DNA of 64,000 bases from CAYSCX01 sp964429575 (GCA_964429575.1 CAYSCX010000007.1:29885-93884); one strand, 5' to 3'. Positions 8,938 through 18,063 are shown, counted from the first letter of the stretch. Numbers and translations are program-made. Notes: generated by a model from the letters alone, not told the origin.

Positions 8938-9718
8938 CATGGACGAGGCGGCGCTGAAAGGAATCGCGGAGCGTCTGGCCAATGCTGAACGCGAGCGCAC
9001 CGCGATCGATCCACCCACGGCTAAAGCGGGTCTTTCGGTTGCGGATGCCTATCGCGTTCAGATGATCAACGTGGAGCGGCGCATCGCCTCGGGAAACCGG
9101 ATCGTCGGGCGCAAGGTGGGCCTTACCAGCATCGCGATGCAGAAAATGCTCGGAGTCAACGAGCCCGATTTCGGCCATCTATTCGAGGATATGGTGCTCG
9201 CGAGCGGCTGTGCATGTCCGACCAAGACGCTGATGCTGCCGCGCGTAGAGCCGGAGATCGCGTTCGTGCTCAATCGAGAGTTGCGCGGTCCCGGCGTGAC
9301 CCGGCAGCAGGTGCTCGAAGCGGCTGAATGCGTAACACCAGCGCTCGAAATCATCGACACACGAATTCGCGGCTGGAAAATCACGCTTGCCGATACCATC
9401 GCCGACAATGCCTCGTCGGCGCGCGTCGTGCTCGGAGACCAAAGGACACCCGCGCTGAAGTTCGACCTCGCATCAATCGAGATGGTCCTGAAAAAGAACG
9501 GTGAAACCGTCGAAACCGGCGTCGGAGCGGCCGTGCTTGGTCATCCGGCCGAGCCGATCGCATGGCTCGCCAACAAGCTCGCCGATTTTGGTCAGTCGCT
9601 CGCGGCTGGAAGCGTCGTGATTCCGGGCGCGCTTTGCCGCGCGATCGATGTGCTGGCGGGCGACTCCATAACCGCCGAGTTTACGCATCTGGGTTCGGTA
9701 AGCGCGAGGTTCGTCTGA
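8930..9718 (+). CDS. 2-keto-4-pentenoate hydratase
   Basis: 262 residues of the MhpD/BphH/HsaE hydratase family (FAH-like fold). Conserved blocks include GRKVGLTSIAMQKMLGVNEPDFGHL, LPRVEPEIAFVL with metal-binding glutamates, and ALEIIDTRI. It hydrates 2-hydroxypenta-2,4-dienoate to 4-hydroxy-2-oxovalerate, the first step of the lower pathway. It overlaps both neighbours by a few bases, so it is part of a tight operon. Confidence 0.9.
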   Translation: MTDMDEAALKGIAERLANAERERTAIDPPTAKAGLSVADAYRVQMINVERRIASGNRIVGRKVGLTSIAMQKMLGVNEPDFGHLFEDMVLASGCACPTKTLMLPRVEPEIAFVLNRELRGPGVTRQQVLEAAECVTPALEIIDTRIRGWKITLADTIADNASSARVVLGDQRTPALKFDLASIEMVLKKNGETVETGVGAAVLGHPAEPIAWLANKLADFGQSLAAGSVVIPGALCRAIDVLAGDSITAEFTHLGSVSARFV

Positions 9719-10644
9719 TGAGCATCAACGGAAGAACCTCGCGCGTGCGATGCGCCATTCTAGGATCTGGAAATATTGGCACCGACCTGATGGCGAAGTT
9801 GCTGCGAAGTGAACTGCTTGAGCTTCGCCTGATGGCGGGAATTGAGGCGGCCTCGGAAGGGCTCGCGCGCGCGCGCGCAGCCGGGCTCGCGACCAGCAGC
9901 AACGGAATAGATGGTCTGCTGGTGCACAGTCCGCTCCCGAAAATCGCGTTCGATGCGACCAGCGCTCACGCTCATCGGAAACACGCGCCGCTGCTGCGGG
10001 AGGCGGGAATAATCGCGATCGATCTAACTCCCGCCGCAGTGGGGGATTACGTGGTGCCCGCGGTGAACATCCAAGAGCGCCTTGGCGCCGCCAACCTGAA
10101 TCTGGTGACCTGCGGAGGCCAGGCAACGATTCCGATTGTCGCAGCGGTGAATCGTGTAGCTCCAGTCGATTACGCGGAAATAGTGGCAACGATTGCATCT
10201 GCCAGCGCCGGCCCCGGTACGCGGCAGAACATCGATGAGTTCACGCAGACGACGGCGCGCGGTCTGGAGAGGCTCGGCGGTGCGCGCCGCGGAAAAGCTA
10301 TCATCATTCTCAACCCCGCGGATCCGCCGATCATCATGCGCGACACAGTTTATGCGCGTTTCGAATCGGGAGCCTCGCACGAGGAGATCACGGCTTCGAT
10401 TCGACGCATGGTCCACGAGATGCAGCAATACGTCCCGGGATATCGTTTGCGCGCAGAGCCGCTGTTCGACGGCGATCAGGTTACGGTACTGCTCGAAGTG
10501 GAAGGCGCCGGCGACTTCCTGCCGCGTTATTCGGGCAATCTCGATATCATGACTGCCGCGGCGGTTCGGGTCGGTGAAGAAGTGGCGCGCTACCTGCTCT
10601 CGTCGCGGGCGACTGGAGACGCGGCGGCAGGAGAGTCGCTGTGA
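9718..10644 (+). CDS. Acetaldehyde dehydrogenase (acylating)
   Basis: 308 residues of the MhpF/BphJ/HsaG family. GSGNIGTDLM (16-25) binds NAD; the catalytic cysteine is C132 in LVTCGGQATIPI. It converts acetaldehyde from the aldolase to acetyl-CoA and forms a channelling complex with that enzyme in known systems. The ATG at 9718 overlaps the hydratase stop; the stop overlaps the aldolase GTG start by 4 bp. A longer frame upstream lies inside the hydratase gene and is rejected. Confidence 0.9.
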   Translation: MSINGRTSRVRCAILGSGNIGTDLMAKLLRSELLELRLMAGIEAASEGLARARAAGLATSSNGIDGLLVHSPLPKIAFDATSAHAHRKHAPLLREAGIIAIDLTPAAVGDYVVPAVNIQERLGAANLNLVTCGGQATIPIVAAVNRVAPVDYAEIVATIASASAGPGTRQNIDEFTQTTARGLERLGGARRGKAIIILNPADPPIIMRDTVYARFESGASHEEITASIRRMVHEMQQYVPGYRLRAEPLFDGDQVTVLLEVEGAGDFLPRYSGNLDIMTAAAVRVGEEVARYLLSSRATGDAAAGESL

Positions 10645-11660
10645 GTACCCAGCTCAAGATCTGCGACGTCTCCCTTCGAGACGGTTCGCACGTGATCGGG
10701 CATCAGTTCACCGCCGAGCAGGTCGCGTCGATCGCCGGCGGTCTCGATTCCGCCGGCGTCCACATGGTCGAGATATCACACGGCGATGGCCTCGGCGGGT
10801 CGTCGCTTCAGTATGGGCTCTCGCGGACCGACGAGCTCGAGTTGATTCGCGCCGGCCGCGCCGTCCTGTCGCACGCGAAGTTGACCGTTCTGCTGCTGCC
10901 GGGAATCGGAACGCGCGACGACCTCAGAGCGGCGCGCGATCTCGGCGCGGAAGTCGTCCGCGTCGCTACGCACTGCACCGAGGCCGACATAGCACAGCAA
11001 CACATTGGCCTTGCGCGCGAACTCGGGATGGAGGTGGCGGGGTTTCTGATGATGGCGCATATGAGTGAACCGCGGAAGCTGGCCGCCCAAGCAACCTTAA
11101 TGGAATCCTACGGCGCGCACGCGGTGTATGTTACCGACTCGGCCGGTGCGTTGACGATCGACGCGACGCGTGAGCGGGTGCGGGCCCTACGCGACTCGCT
11201 TCAGTGCGAGGTAGGTTTTCACGGCCACAATAATCTCTCACTCGCGGTGGCCAACAGTCTTGCCGCGATCGAGGAAGGCGCGACGTGGATCGATGCTGCC
11301 GTGCGCGGGTTTGGCGCAGGCGCGGGCAATACCGCTACGGAAGTGCTGGCTGCCGTCCTCGACAGAATCGGACTCAATCCCGGACTCGACGTGTTCAAGC
11401 TGATGGATGTGGCGGAGGAACTCGTGCGGCCTATCGCACAAAAGCCCGCGCTCATCGATCGCGCCGCGCTGACTCTGGGCTACTGCGGTGTGTATTCCAG
11501 CTTTCTTCGGCACGCCGAGCGCGCGGCCGAAAGGTTTGGCGTGGACGCGCGCGAAATCCTGGTCGAGGTGGGCCGGCGCAAAGCGGTCGGCGGGCAGGAA
11601 GATATGATTATCGAAGTGGCGTTCGAGCTATCGCAGCGCGGCTCGCCATCGCACTCATAG
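10641..11660 (+). CDS. dmpG: 4-hydroxy-2-oxovalerate aldolase
   Basis: 339 residues of the DmpG/MhpE/HsaF family. An SLRDGSH block (R13, D14, H17) near the N-terminus and the metal pair H194-x-H196 in GFHGHNN mark the TIM-barrel active site; the C-terminal communication domain follows. It cleaves 4-hydroxy-2-oxovalerate to pyruvate and acetaldehyde. GTG start overlapping the upstream stop (GTGA). Last gene of the contiguous operon; a repeat-element left end lies 40 bp downstream. Confidence 0.9.
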   Translation: MSTQLKICDVSLRDGSHVIGHQFTAEQVASIAGGLDSAGVHMVEISHGDGLGGSSLQYGLSRTDELELIRAGRAVLSHAKLTVLLLPGIGTRDDLRAARDLGAEVVRVATHCTEADIAQQHIGLARELGMEVAGFLMMAHMSEPRKLAAQATLMESYGAHAVYVTDSAGALTIDATRERVRALRDSLQCEVGFHGHNNLSLAVANSLAAIEEGATWIDAAVRGFGAGAGNTATEVLAAVLDRIGLNPGLDVFKLMDVAEELVRPIAQKPALIDRAALTLGYCGVYSSFLRHAERAAERFGVDAREILVEVGRRKAVGGQEDMIIEVAFELSQRGSPSHS

Positions 11661-11700
11661 TCATTGGCGTCCATGACGTATATGAGACCTGCTGGAGTGA

Positions 11701-11740
11701 CTAGCAGGGTGTTGAGAAACCCAGAACATGGCGCGGACGA
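11701..11740 (+). repeat. Solo left end of the TAGCAGG palindromic repeat
   Basis: Forty bases beginning CTAGCAGGGTGTTGAGAAA and continuing with ACATGGCGCGG match the left end of the full copies at 43.2, 54.1 and 58.8 kb. The right half is absent. It lies between the aldolase and the HsaA-like gene. Confidence 0.8.
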
Positions 11741-11778
11741 GCTGACTGACTGTCGCTGCGGCTGCAAGGTGGTGATAT

Positions 11779-12999
11779 ATGAGTTGCGCCGACGGAATCG
11801 ATAACAGGCAGTTCGGTGTTTCGGCATCCAGTCGAGCCCTGATAGACAAGGCATTACAACTCGCGCCCGAGTTACGCAGTCGTTCGGAGGAAGCAAGCCG
11901 GCTTCGCCGTCTTCCGGACCCAACCTGGAACTCGCTGCTCGATACGGGACTTCTGCGAGGACTGCAACCCTGTCGCTGGGGCGGTAGCGAAGCGAATCCC
12001 AACGATTTCTACGAAGCAGTATCAGAGATCGCAAGAGTCGACGGTTCGGCGGGCTGGGTAGCCGGAATCATCGGCGTTCATCCCTGGCAGCTCGCACTTT
12101 TTCCGGATGAGATGCAGCAAGAGGTCTGGGGCGAAGATCCGGCCGTGATGCACTCGTCGTCATATGCACCGACCGGAAAGGCCCAGAAAGTAAAGGGAGG
12201 ATACCAGCTCAGCGGACGCTGGTCATTTTCCAGCGGATGCGACCATTGCCAATGGGTCATTTTGGGCGCGATAGCCGGAGGCGTCGAGATTGAGGGATCG
12301 CAAGTTCCAGATCTTCGCTCGTTCATGCTGCCCCGGCGAGATTACACTATAGAAGACAACTGGTACGTGGCGGGATTGTGCGGAACTGGCAGTAAAGACA
12401 TCGTGGTCGACGCCGCCTTTGTACCCGAGTATCGGAGCCAGTCCCATTGGGACTATACGCTTGGACGCGAGCTGCCAGGTTGGAAGATCAACCAATCGCC
12501 TCTCTACCATCTGCCGTTCGCAGCCGTTTTCAATTACGCTCTCACCGCCTCGGTGCTCGGCGCGGCGCGTGGATTCCTGGATTTGTGGATCGAGACGAGT
12601 CAGACCCGCAAGGGTGCTCTTGGGTTAGTAATCAAAGATGATCCATTTAGCCAGAAGCTCTTGACGGAAATCGGATATACGATTGAGGCGGGAGTTCTCA
12701 TGATGCGTCACGATTTGGACGAGCTGATGGAGGCGGCTCGAGCGGGCACGCGGCTCTCCTACCGGCGCCGCGCCGCGATGCGATACAACGCCTGCCGGTC
12801 AGCGCAGTTGGCTGCGCGCGCGGTTGATCGGCTGTTCGAATCGAGCAGCGGACGGGCGATCTTCCTGGATCATCCATTGCACCGGCGCTACCAGGATCTC
12901 AAGGCGATGCTCGGTCATGCCTACCTGAACGTGGACGGTCCGGCCAGGACGCACGGCGCGCTCGCGTTCGGTCTGCCAGTGCGCGATCCGTCCTTATGA
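11779..12999 (+). CDS. HsaA-like flavin-dependent monooxygenase (acyl-CoA dehydrogenase fold)
   Basis: 406 residues, close in layout to HsaA, the oxygenase that hydroxylates a phenolic seco-steroid in actinobacterial cholesterol catabolism. Recognisable blocks are GGSEANPNDFYEAVSEIARVDGSAGWV, SSYAPTGKA, SGRWSFSSGCDH and CGTGSKDIVVD. The family uses FMNH2 supplied by a separate reductase (HsaB), which is not seen here. The protein would ortho-hydroxylate a phenol to a catechol, feeding the extradiol enzyme upstream. ATG at 11779; weak ribosome-binding site. It is separated from the operon by 118 bp and flanked on both sides by repeat left ends, so it may be a later arrival. Confidence 0.82.
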   Translation: MSCADGIDNRQFGVSASSRALIDKALQLAPELRSRSEEASRLRRLPDPTWNSLLDTGLLRGLQPCRWGGSEANPNDFYEAVSEIARVDGSAGWVAGIIGVHPWQLALFPDEMQQEVWGEDPAVMHSSSYAPTGKAQKVKGGYQLSGRWSFSSGCDHCQWVILGAIAGGVEIEGSQVPDLRSFMLPRRDYTIEDNWYVAGLCGTGSKDIVVDAAFVPEYRSQSHWDYTLGRELPGWKINQSPLYHLPFAAVFNYALTASVLGAARGFLDLWIETSQTRKGALGLVIKDDPFSQKLLTEIGYTIEAGVLMMRHDLDELMEAARAGTRLSYRRRAAMRYNACRSAQLAARAVDRLFESSSGRAIFLDHPLHRRYQDLKAMLGHAYLNVDGPARTHGALAFGLPVRDPSL

Positions 13000-13014
13000 G
13001 TACGCACTCTTCCT

Positions 13015-13041
13015 GGCAGGGTGTTGAGAAACGTGGAACAT
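13015..13041 (+). repeat. Short left-end fragment of the TAGCAGG repeat
   Basis: GGCAGGGTGTTGAGAAAC followed by GTGGAACAT resembles the first 27 bases of the element; the CTA before GCAGG is lost. It lies 15 bp after the HsaA-like stop, in the same orientation as the fragment at 11701. Confidence 0.65.
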
Positions 13042-13115
13042 AATCGTGAAGAAGCAAATTAGCCGCTTGTAGCTTGTGAACCGGCGCGCGAACGCCAATG
13101 TCAATGCGTCGGGTT

Positions 13116-13496
13116 TGAGCACGTGCCGAGCGCGGTCAACTTCAGCGGGGTCTGTTCTCGATGCTGAATCCCATCAATCACGCAAGCACGCGCGCCGGCA
13201 TTCATCGCTACAGGGTGGAACCATACGTCGCCGGTGCCGACGTATACGCCGTGCCCCCGCACGTCGGACGTGGTGGATGGACCTGGTACACCGGCTCGGC
13301 CGGATGGATGTACCGGGCGGGCCTCGAGTGGATACTCGGATTTCGTTTGCGCGGCGCGACACTGGTCATCGATCCGTGCGTGCCGAAGACTTGGCCACGC
13401 TTCGAAATCGTCTTCCGATACCATTCCGCACGCTATGAGATTGCGGTCGAGAACCCACACGGAGTCAGTCGCGCGGTTCGCTTGGCCGATTGCTGA
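13116..13496 (+). pseudogene. C-terminal remnant of a GH94 / cyclic beta-glucan synthase-like enzyme
   Basis: The frame reads GLFSMLNPINHA, then VEPYVAGADVYAVPPHVGRGG, WTWYTGSAGWMYR and LRGATLVIDPC, the highly conserved end of GH94 phosphorylase domains in NdvB-type cyclic beta-1,2-glucan synthases and cellobiose phosphorylases. Those proteins have 800 to 2800 residues; about 125 remain. The frame opens after a stop near 13115 and homology is already in progress, so the rest has been deleted. The remnant ends normally at 13496. It carries no catalytic Asp region and is presumed non-functional. Confidence 0.75.
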
Positions 13497-13632
13497 TCAA
13501 AGCACGGCTGCTGTGAGCGCGAATCAGCGGAGAACCGGGCGAGGTGAACACACGCTGTCTTAGTCGACAAGATCTGTGGATAAAACTCCGCACGGTTGGA
13601 ATCGAGTCAGAAGAATTACGCCGAGCCCTACG

Positions 13633-14529
13633 ATGACGGACCACCAGCAGTTTCGCGTCGCATCCAGATGCGAGCTCCTGCCGTTTCTGATGAGCCTGCC
13701 GCTGAGACTGTCGCGCAAACGAGCGAAGGATCTTCTCCGGTTCCTGGCGGTAACGGTGCCGCGCAAGGCGAAGGTTCGGCATGATACCCAGTTAGAGCCG
13801 GGCGACGTCGTGACGATCTCGGTTCGCAAGCAATTACGCGACGCGGCGCTTGAGCGCCATCGTCTCAGACTCGTCCATCTGGATGATGCCATCGTCGTGA
13901 TCGACAAACCATCGGGGCTGCTTTCGATGGGCTCGGAACGCGAGAAGGAGAGAACTGCGCATCGGATTCTAAATGAACATCTAAAGGCGCTCGCCAAATC
14001 CCCGCTGCAACAGGCCTTCATCGTCCATCGGCTTGACCGCGAGACCTCCGGACTGATGCTGTTTGCAAGGAATGAATCGACACAGGCAGCCCTTCAGCAG
14101 AACTGGAAAAACATTACGAAAAGGTATCTCGCCGTCGTCGAGGGTGCACCCTCAAATGCGCAGGGAACCCTCAAAGACAATGTTGTGGAGAGCAAGTCAT
14201 TCAAGGTTCACCGTGTCGATAAGGGTGGCGAGCTGGCAATCACGCATTATCGCGTCCTTCGCAGACATCGGGACAAATCGCTGCTTGAGCTTACGCTCGA
14301 GACCGGGCGCAAGAATCAGATCCGCGTTCAGCTGGCTGCCCTGGGCCATCCGATCGTCGGCGATAGGAAATACGCCGCGAGAACCGATCCCGCGCGGCGG
14401 CTTGCGCTCCATTCGTGCGAGCTGAAATTTCGCCATCCGGTCTCGGGTGCATCGATGGAGTTTCGCAGCGCTCTGCCGGGTCCGCTTAAGGCGCTGATCG
14501 AACGTCCCGAACCGCGCGGGGCGGATTGA
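13633..14529 (+). CDS. RluA-family pseudouridine synthase
   Basis: About 298 residues. An S4-like RNA-binding region (RLSRKRAKDLLRF... LEPGDVVTISV, ~25-70) precedes the catalytic domain with VIDKPSGLLSMGS and the signature HRLDRETSGLMLFA containing the catalytic Asp; GRKNQIRVQLAALGHPIVGDRKY is the second conserved block. It converts uridine to pseudouridine in rRNA or tRNA; the exact target among RluA/C/D types is not clear. ATG 13633 chosen because it fits the family start; an in-frame GTG at 13576 would add 19 residues. Confidence 0.85.
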   Translation: MTDHQQFRVASRCELLPFLMSLPLRLSRKRAKDLLRFLAVTVPRKAKVRHDTQLEPGDVVTISVRKQLRDAALERHRLRLVHLDDAIVVIDKPSGLLSMGSEREKERTAHRILNEHLKALAKSPLQQAFIVHRLDRETSGLMLFARNESTQAALQQNWKNITKRYLAVVEGAPSNAQGTLKDNVVESKSFKVHRVDKGGELAITHYRVLRRHRDKSLLELTLETGRKNQIRVQLAALGHPIVGDRKYAARTDPARRLALHSCELKFRHPVSGASMEFRSALPGPLKALIERPEPRGAD

Positions 14530-14800
14530 GTAGAGAAAGACCCGCAGCAGCTGACCTGTGTCGTGACGGCCGAGACGTGTGCCTAATCAAGACCCCGACA
14601 ACGGCTAAAGCGCTGGGGTTTTGCGACTGCCGCTCTACCGCCACGCAGGATTTCTCCTGCGCGAGATCAGTTCCCTGCTCGACCCTGACAATTCCCTGAT
14701 GGGCCCAAAGAATTCCCTGGTCCTCAATAGAAATTCCCCGTTCTCTTTAGCAGGGAATTTGCTCAAAGAGCCCGCGTAGATCCTCCACTTGTCGGCGCGC
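14530..14800. other. Gene-free stretch with TTCCCTG repeats
   Basis: No gene seen. Between 14670 and 14760 the heptamer TTCCC(T/C)G recurs four times at uneven spacing and once inverted as CAGGGAA; a small GCAGGA/TCCTGC hairpin lies at 14645-14660. This looks like decayed mobile-element or low-complexity sequence. Confidence 0.45.
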
Positions 14801-14938
14801 GCTCAACACCCTGCGTGAAAGACTTGTCCTGAACCATGGGCGAAGGATCGGGCTTCCTTCCTCATCTTCTCCCCCCGCCGGCGGAGACGCGAGAGAGGAA
14901 GCAGGCGTTTGAAAATGACTTTTTCAACCACCTGCCAG
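14801..14938 (+). repeat. Half copy of the TAGCAGG palindromic repeat
   Basis: Begins inside the element at GCTCAACACCCTGCGTGAAA, continues through CTTGTCCTGAACCATGGGCG and a decayed C-run hairpin, and ends with the right-hand hairpin GCAGGCGTTTGAAAA/TTTTTCAACCACCTGC, which now has two mispairs. The left arm is missing. Confidence 0.8.
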
Positions 14939-15180
14939 GCGTCAGCTATGTGCTGCTCAGATTGGATCTCGCTGCGACTCATTGCAGCTGGTCGATATTC
15001 GGTTCGTAGCTGCGTAAGTCTCGGTCCGGTTTTTCCCAGCCTGGACCGGGGCCGAGTGTGGCTTGCGGGGTGCGGCTCGCTTAGAATAGCGGCTCGATGC
15101 GCTCCGCACGCTTGGAGACCTGTCCGATGGCGTGTTAGAGAGCGCAGAGTTCGCGTTTCCAGAACAGCCGGGCAAATCGA

Positions 15181-15849
15181 ATGAAAATGAGCTTCCTGAT
15201 TCTTGTCGCTCTTATATTTGCAGGGTGCGCCGCGACGCCCGCGGAACTGGATGTGCCTAACTCGCGCCCTGAATCAGCTGACGCGAACTCCGGTACGCTT
15301 TCGCCCGAGGCCGCCGCGGCGGCGCCCAGAATCGAGAAGCCGCCCACCTTTCAGAAAGGCTACAAGCTGACCTTTCGCTCGCGCACCAGCACCTACGATG
15401 TCACCTACCAAGGTGAGGAAGACGGGATGCTGGTCTTCCACTACGATACGCGGGAAAAGCTGCCCTTCGACCGTCTTTACACGCGCGACCTGAAAATGGC
15501 TGGGATCAACGACGCGCAGAGGGAGACTCGATTTACCCCTCCCGTCGGCAACGTGGACTTCCCGCTCTACGTCGGCAAGAAATGGGAGGTCGCGTACAAG
15601 GCCACCAGCAATCAGCAGCAAAGCACGGGCCAGACCTCGGTCGAAGTGCTGGCCTTCGAACCGGTTCAAGTGCCGTACGGAACGGTCGATGCCTTTCGCA
15701 TCCGGGTCCGCAATTCCAGCCGGCAAATCAGCCGCATGAATCCGTACGAAACCTATTGGTACAGTCCCGACATCGGCTTCTTCATAAAGCACGAGACCAA
15801 CAAGCCGGTCTACGAGGATCCGTTCGAACTGATTGCGGTCAGCAAATAA
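15181..15849 (+). CDS. Hypothetical lipoprotein
   Basis: 222 residues beginning with a lipoprotein signal (MKMSFLILVALIFAGC; lipobox FAGC at 13-16). After a Ser/Ala/Pro-rich linker the mature part has mixed strand-rich sequence with FQKGYKLTFRSRTSTYDVTYQGEE and PYETYWYSPDIGFFIKHE. I do not recognise a named family. The YWYSPDIG...K pattern recurs in DUF-type lipid-anchored proteins with a beta-barrel-like lipocalin look, but that is an impression only. Single gene, no operon partner. Confidence 0.7.
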   Translation: MKMSFLILVALIFAGCAATPAELDVPNSRPESADANSGTLSPEAAAAAPRIEKPPTFQKGYKLTFRSRTSTYDVTYQGEEDGMLVFHYDTREKLPFDRLYTRDLKMAGINDAQRETRFTPPVGNVDFPLYVGKKWEVAYKATSNQQQSTGQTSVEVLAFEPVQVPYGTVDAFRIRVRNSSRQISRMNPYETYWYSPDIGFFIKHETNKPVYEDPFELIAVSK

Positions 15850-16455
15850 GCTGTACGGGTGCTACCCAAGGACATCGGGAGTCCGACGCACCGAAGCTCA
15901 CGCAGGTCGAGGTTGGCGGGATTCTTCTTGACAGACTAAATCTTTTCGTTCGGGGCGCGCGAATCCCGATAAGACTCACCATCTACGAGCCGGCTTTCGC
16001 GCACGACCGCTGATTGTGAAATAGGACACCGGAACTTTTGGCGGAAGCGGCCGAGATCGCTCGGAACAAACCGGGACCGTTTCGCTCGAGGCTGGCCGGG
16101 CTCTCACCCGGGCGTTGTCTGCGCCGAAGGCTCTGTTGGGACAAAAGGTCGCGGGCTACACTCGGCGGCGCCGCTGCGGTTTCGCGCATTTCTCTGTGTC
16201 GCGCCATCGCGCGATGCCGCGAGATGATAAGTCGATCGCAAGTCATCAGCGAACCAATGCGAATTCGGCGCTTCCGCCCCCCCGCCGCAGGGCTGATCAG
16301 AAGGCGGTTCGCGACGCCTGCGACCGCATCGAAGACGTCACTTAGGACGGGTCGCAGGAACCGCGTCTCTCTGAGACGTTGCGCTCAATTGCTGCTCTCT
16401 GTGTCGGTCCGAACGCGCGAGAGGCGGCGACGTAACGGGTAGTAAGGGGCAGCCG
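15850..16455. other. Intergenic region, nothing recognised
   Basis: About 600 bp without a convincing gene. Open frames on both strands are Arg/Ala-rich, lack start signals and show no family motifs. Confidence 0.45.
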
Positions 16456-18054
16456 ATGCGGTCACTGCTGTACCTGCTGCTGATTCTCGCTGCCGCCCTC
16501 CCCATTCCACGTCCCGCTCGCGCGGACACGCTCGACGAAGTACGCCAGCGTGGCACGCTGCGCTGGGGCGGCGACCAGGAGGGTGGCGGTCCCTACGTTT
16601 ACCCGCGCAGCGACGATCCGAACCGGGTCACCGGCTTCGAGGTCGAGATGGCTAACCGCCTTGCCGAGCGCCTCGGAGTGAAGGCGGAGTTCACCCAAGG
16701 CGATTGGGACAAGCTGCCCGACATGCTCCGCACCGGCAAGGTCGACGTCATCATCAATGGCTACGAGTTGACGCCGGAGCGCCTCGACCTCATGGACGCC
16801 ACCATGCCGTACTACCTCTACCGGCTCCAGCTCCTCGGCAGAAAAGGCGATAGGAGGCACAGTACCTGGGACAGCTTCAAGGCTGCCGTCGATCGCGCCC
16901 CAGGGAAAATCGGCGTGCTAACGGGGTCGGCGGCCGAGACCTATATGCGGCGCTTCTGCAACGACGCGGACACGGGCGGTGGCTCCGTCTGCGGCGTCAT
17001 CGGCTACGACGGCAATACCGACACCATGCGCGAGGTGGAAACCGCAAAGCTGGACGGCGCTCTGGTGGACACGCCGATCGCCGCCTTCTACGCATCACGT
17101 TTTCCCGGCCTGGTCGCGGTCGGAATGTCGGTGGGCGAAGGTTACTACGTGATGTACCTCCGCAAGGGTGAGACATCGCTCCTACGCGCGCTCAACGCGG
17201 CCATAATCGTGATGGTTCGCACCGCAGAGCTGGAGCGCATCTATCGCAAGTACGGTATCTGGGACGACGCACAGCAGCGGCTGATCGAGATTGCTGACGC
17301 CGGCAGGTTCTTCGGTTACGACCAGGCGGTCCGAACCGAAGTGAACGAGGGCGCGAAGCCCACCGAAGAGTTACTGAAGACCGGACCACGCGAGCGCGGT
17401 TGGGCGGTGGTGGTGGATTACGGCGGCGTGCTGCTCCAATCGGCCGGCATGACCGTCATCTTGAGCGTCCTGTCGTTTCCGCTCGCCATCGGGCTCGGTC
17501 TGCTGGTGGCCGTCGGCCGGCTCTACGGACCGGCGTGGCTCAAGACGCCGCTCAGTGCATACGTGGAGTTCCTGCGCGGAACGCCGCTGATGCTGCAGCT
17601 CTACTTCATCTTCTTCTTCCTGCCCGAGGTTGGCATCAGAGTGCCTGCCTTCTGGACCGCCATCCTCGGGCTGGCGGTCAACTACTCGGCGTATGAGAGC
17701 GAGATTTACCGCGCTGGCCTCCAAGCCATTCCGCACGGGCAAATGGAGGCGGCACTGTCGCTCGGCATGTCGCGCGGGCTGTCGATTCGCCGCATCATCG
17801 TGCCACAGGCGGCGCGCATCGTGATCCCGCCGATGGTCAGCGATTTCATCGCGCTCTTCAAGGACACCAGCGTTTGCTCAGTTATCACAATCGTAGAGCT
17901 GACGAAGCGTTTCAGCGTGCTCAGCATGAGCACTCAAGCGACGGTCGAGCTGATGGTAATGACCGGTGCGCTATATTTGCTAATGAGCTACCCGGTCGCT
18001 GTGTTGAGCCGCCGGCTGGAGAAGCGCCTTGGCGTGGGCGTTGCGGCGCTCTGA
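16456..18054 (+). CDS. Amino-acid ABC transporter: substrate-binding protein fused to permease
   Basis: 532 residues. A Sec signal (1-23, cut after ARA) leads into a family-3 solute-binding domain (about 25-270: RGTLRWGGDQEGGGPY, GFEVEMANRLAERLG, KVDVIINGYELTPER). A linker follows, then a HisM/GlnP-type permease domain (about 320-530) with several hydrophobic helices, FLRGTPLMLQLYF and the EAA loop EAALSLGMSRGLSIRR that docks the ATPase. Receptor-permease fusions are known in some Gram-positives and a few other bacteria; here the receptor would be tethered on the outer face of the inner membrane. The ATPase gene follows after 9 bp. Confidence 0.88.
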   Translation: MRSLLYLLLILAAALPIPRPARADTLDEVRQRGTLRWGGDQEGGGPYVYPRSDDPNRVTGFEVEMANRLAERLGVKAEFTQGDWDKLPDMLRTGKVDVIINGYELTPERLDLMDATMPYYLYRLQLLGRKGDRRHSTWDSFKAAVDRAPGKIGVLTGSAAETYMRRFCNDADTGGGSVCGVIGYDGNTDTMREVETAKLDGALVDTPIAAFYASRFPGLVAVGMSVGEGYYVMYLRKGETSLLRALNAAIIVMVRTAELERIYRKYGIWDDAQQRLIEIADAGRFFGYDQAVRTEVNEGAKPTEELLKTGPRERGWAVVVDYGGVLLQSAGMTVILSVLSFPLAIGLGLLVAVGRLYGPAWLKTPLSAYVEFLRGTPLMLQLYFIFFFLPEVGIRVPAFWTAILGLAVNYSAYESEIYRAGLQAIPHGQMEAALSLGMSRGLSIRRIIVPQAARIVIPPMVSDFIALFKDTSVCSVITIVELTKRFSVLSMSTQATVELMVMTGALYLLMSYPVAVLSRRLEKRLGVGVAAL

Positions 18055-18063
18055 AACCACCAC

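Noticed and set aside
14668..14760. TTCCCTG repeats as a CRISPR array
   Set aside because: Heptamers at irregular spacing with no 20-40-bp repeats and no cas genes.
16038..16442. Arg-rich open frame after the lipoprotein gene
   Set aside because: No start signal, no motif, composition typical of a shadow frame in GC-rich DNA.
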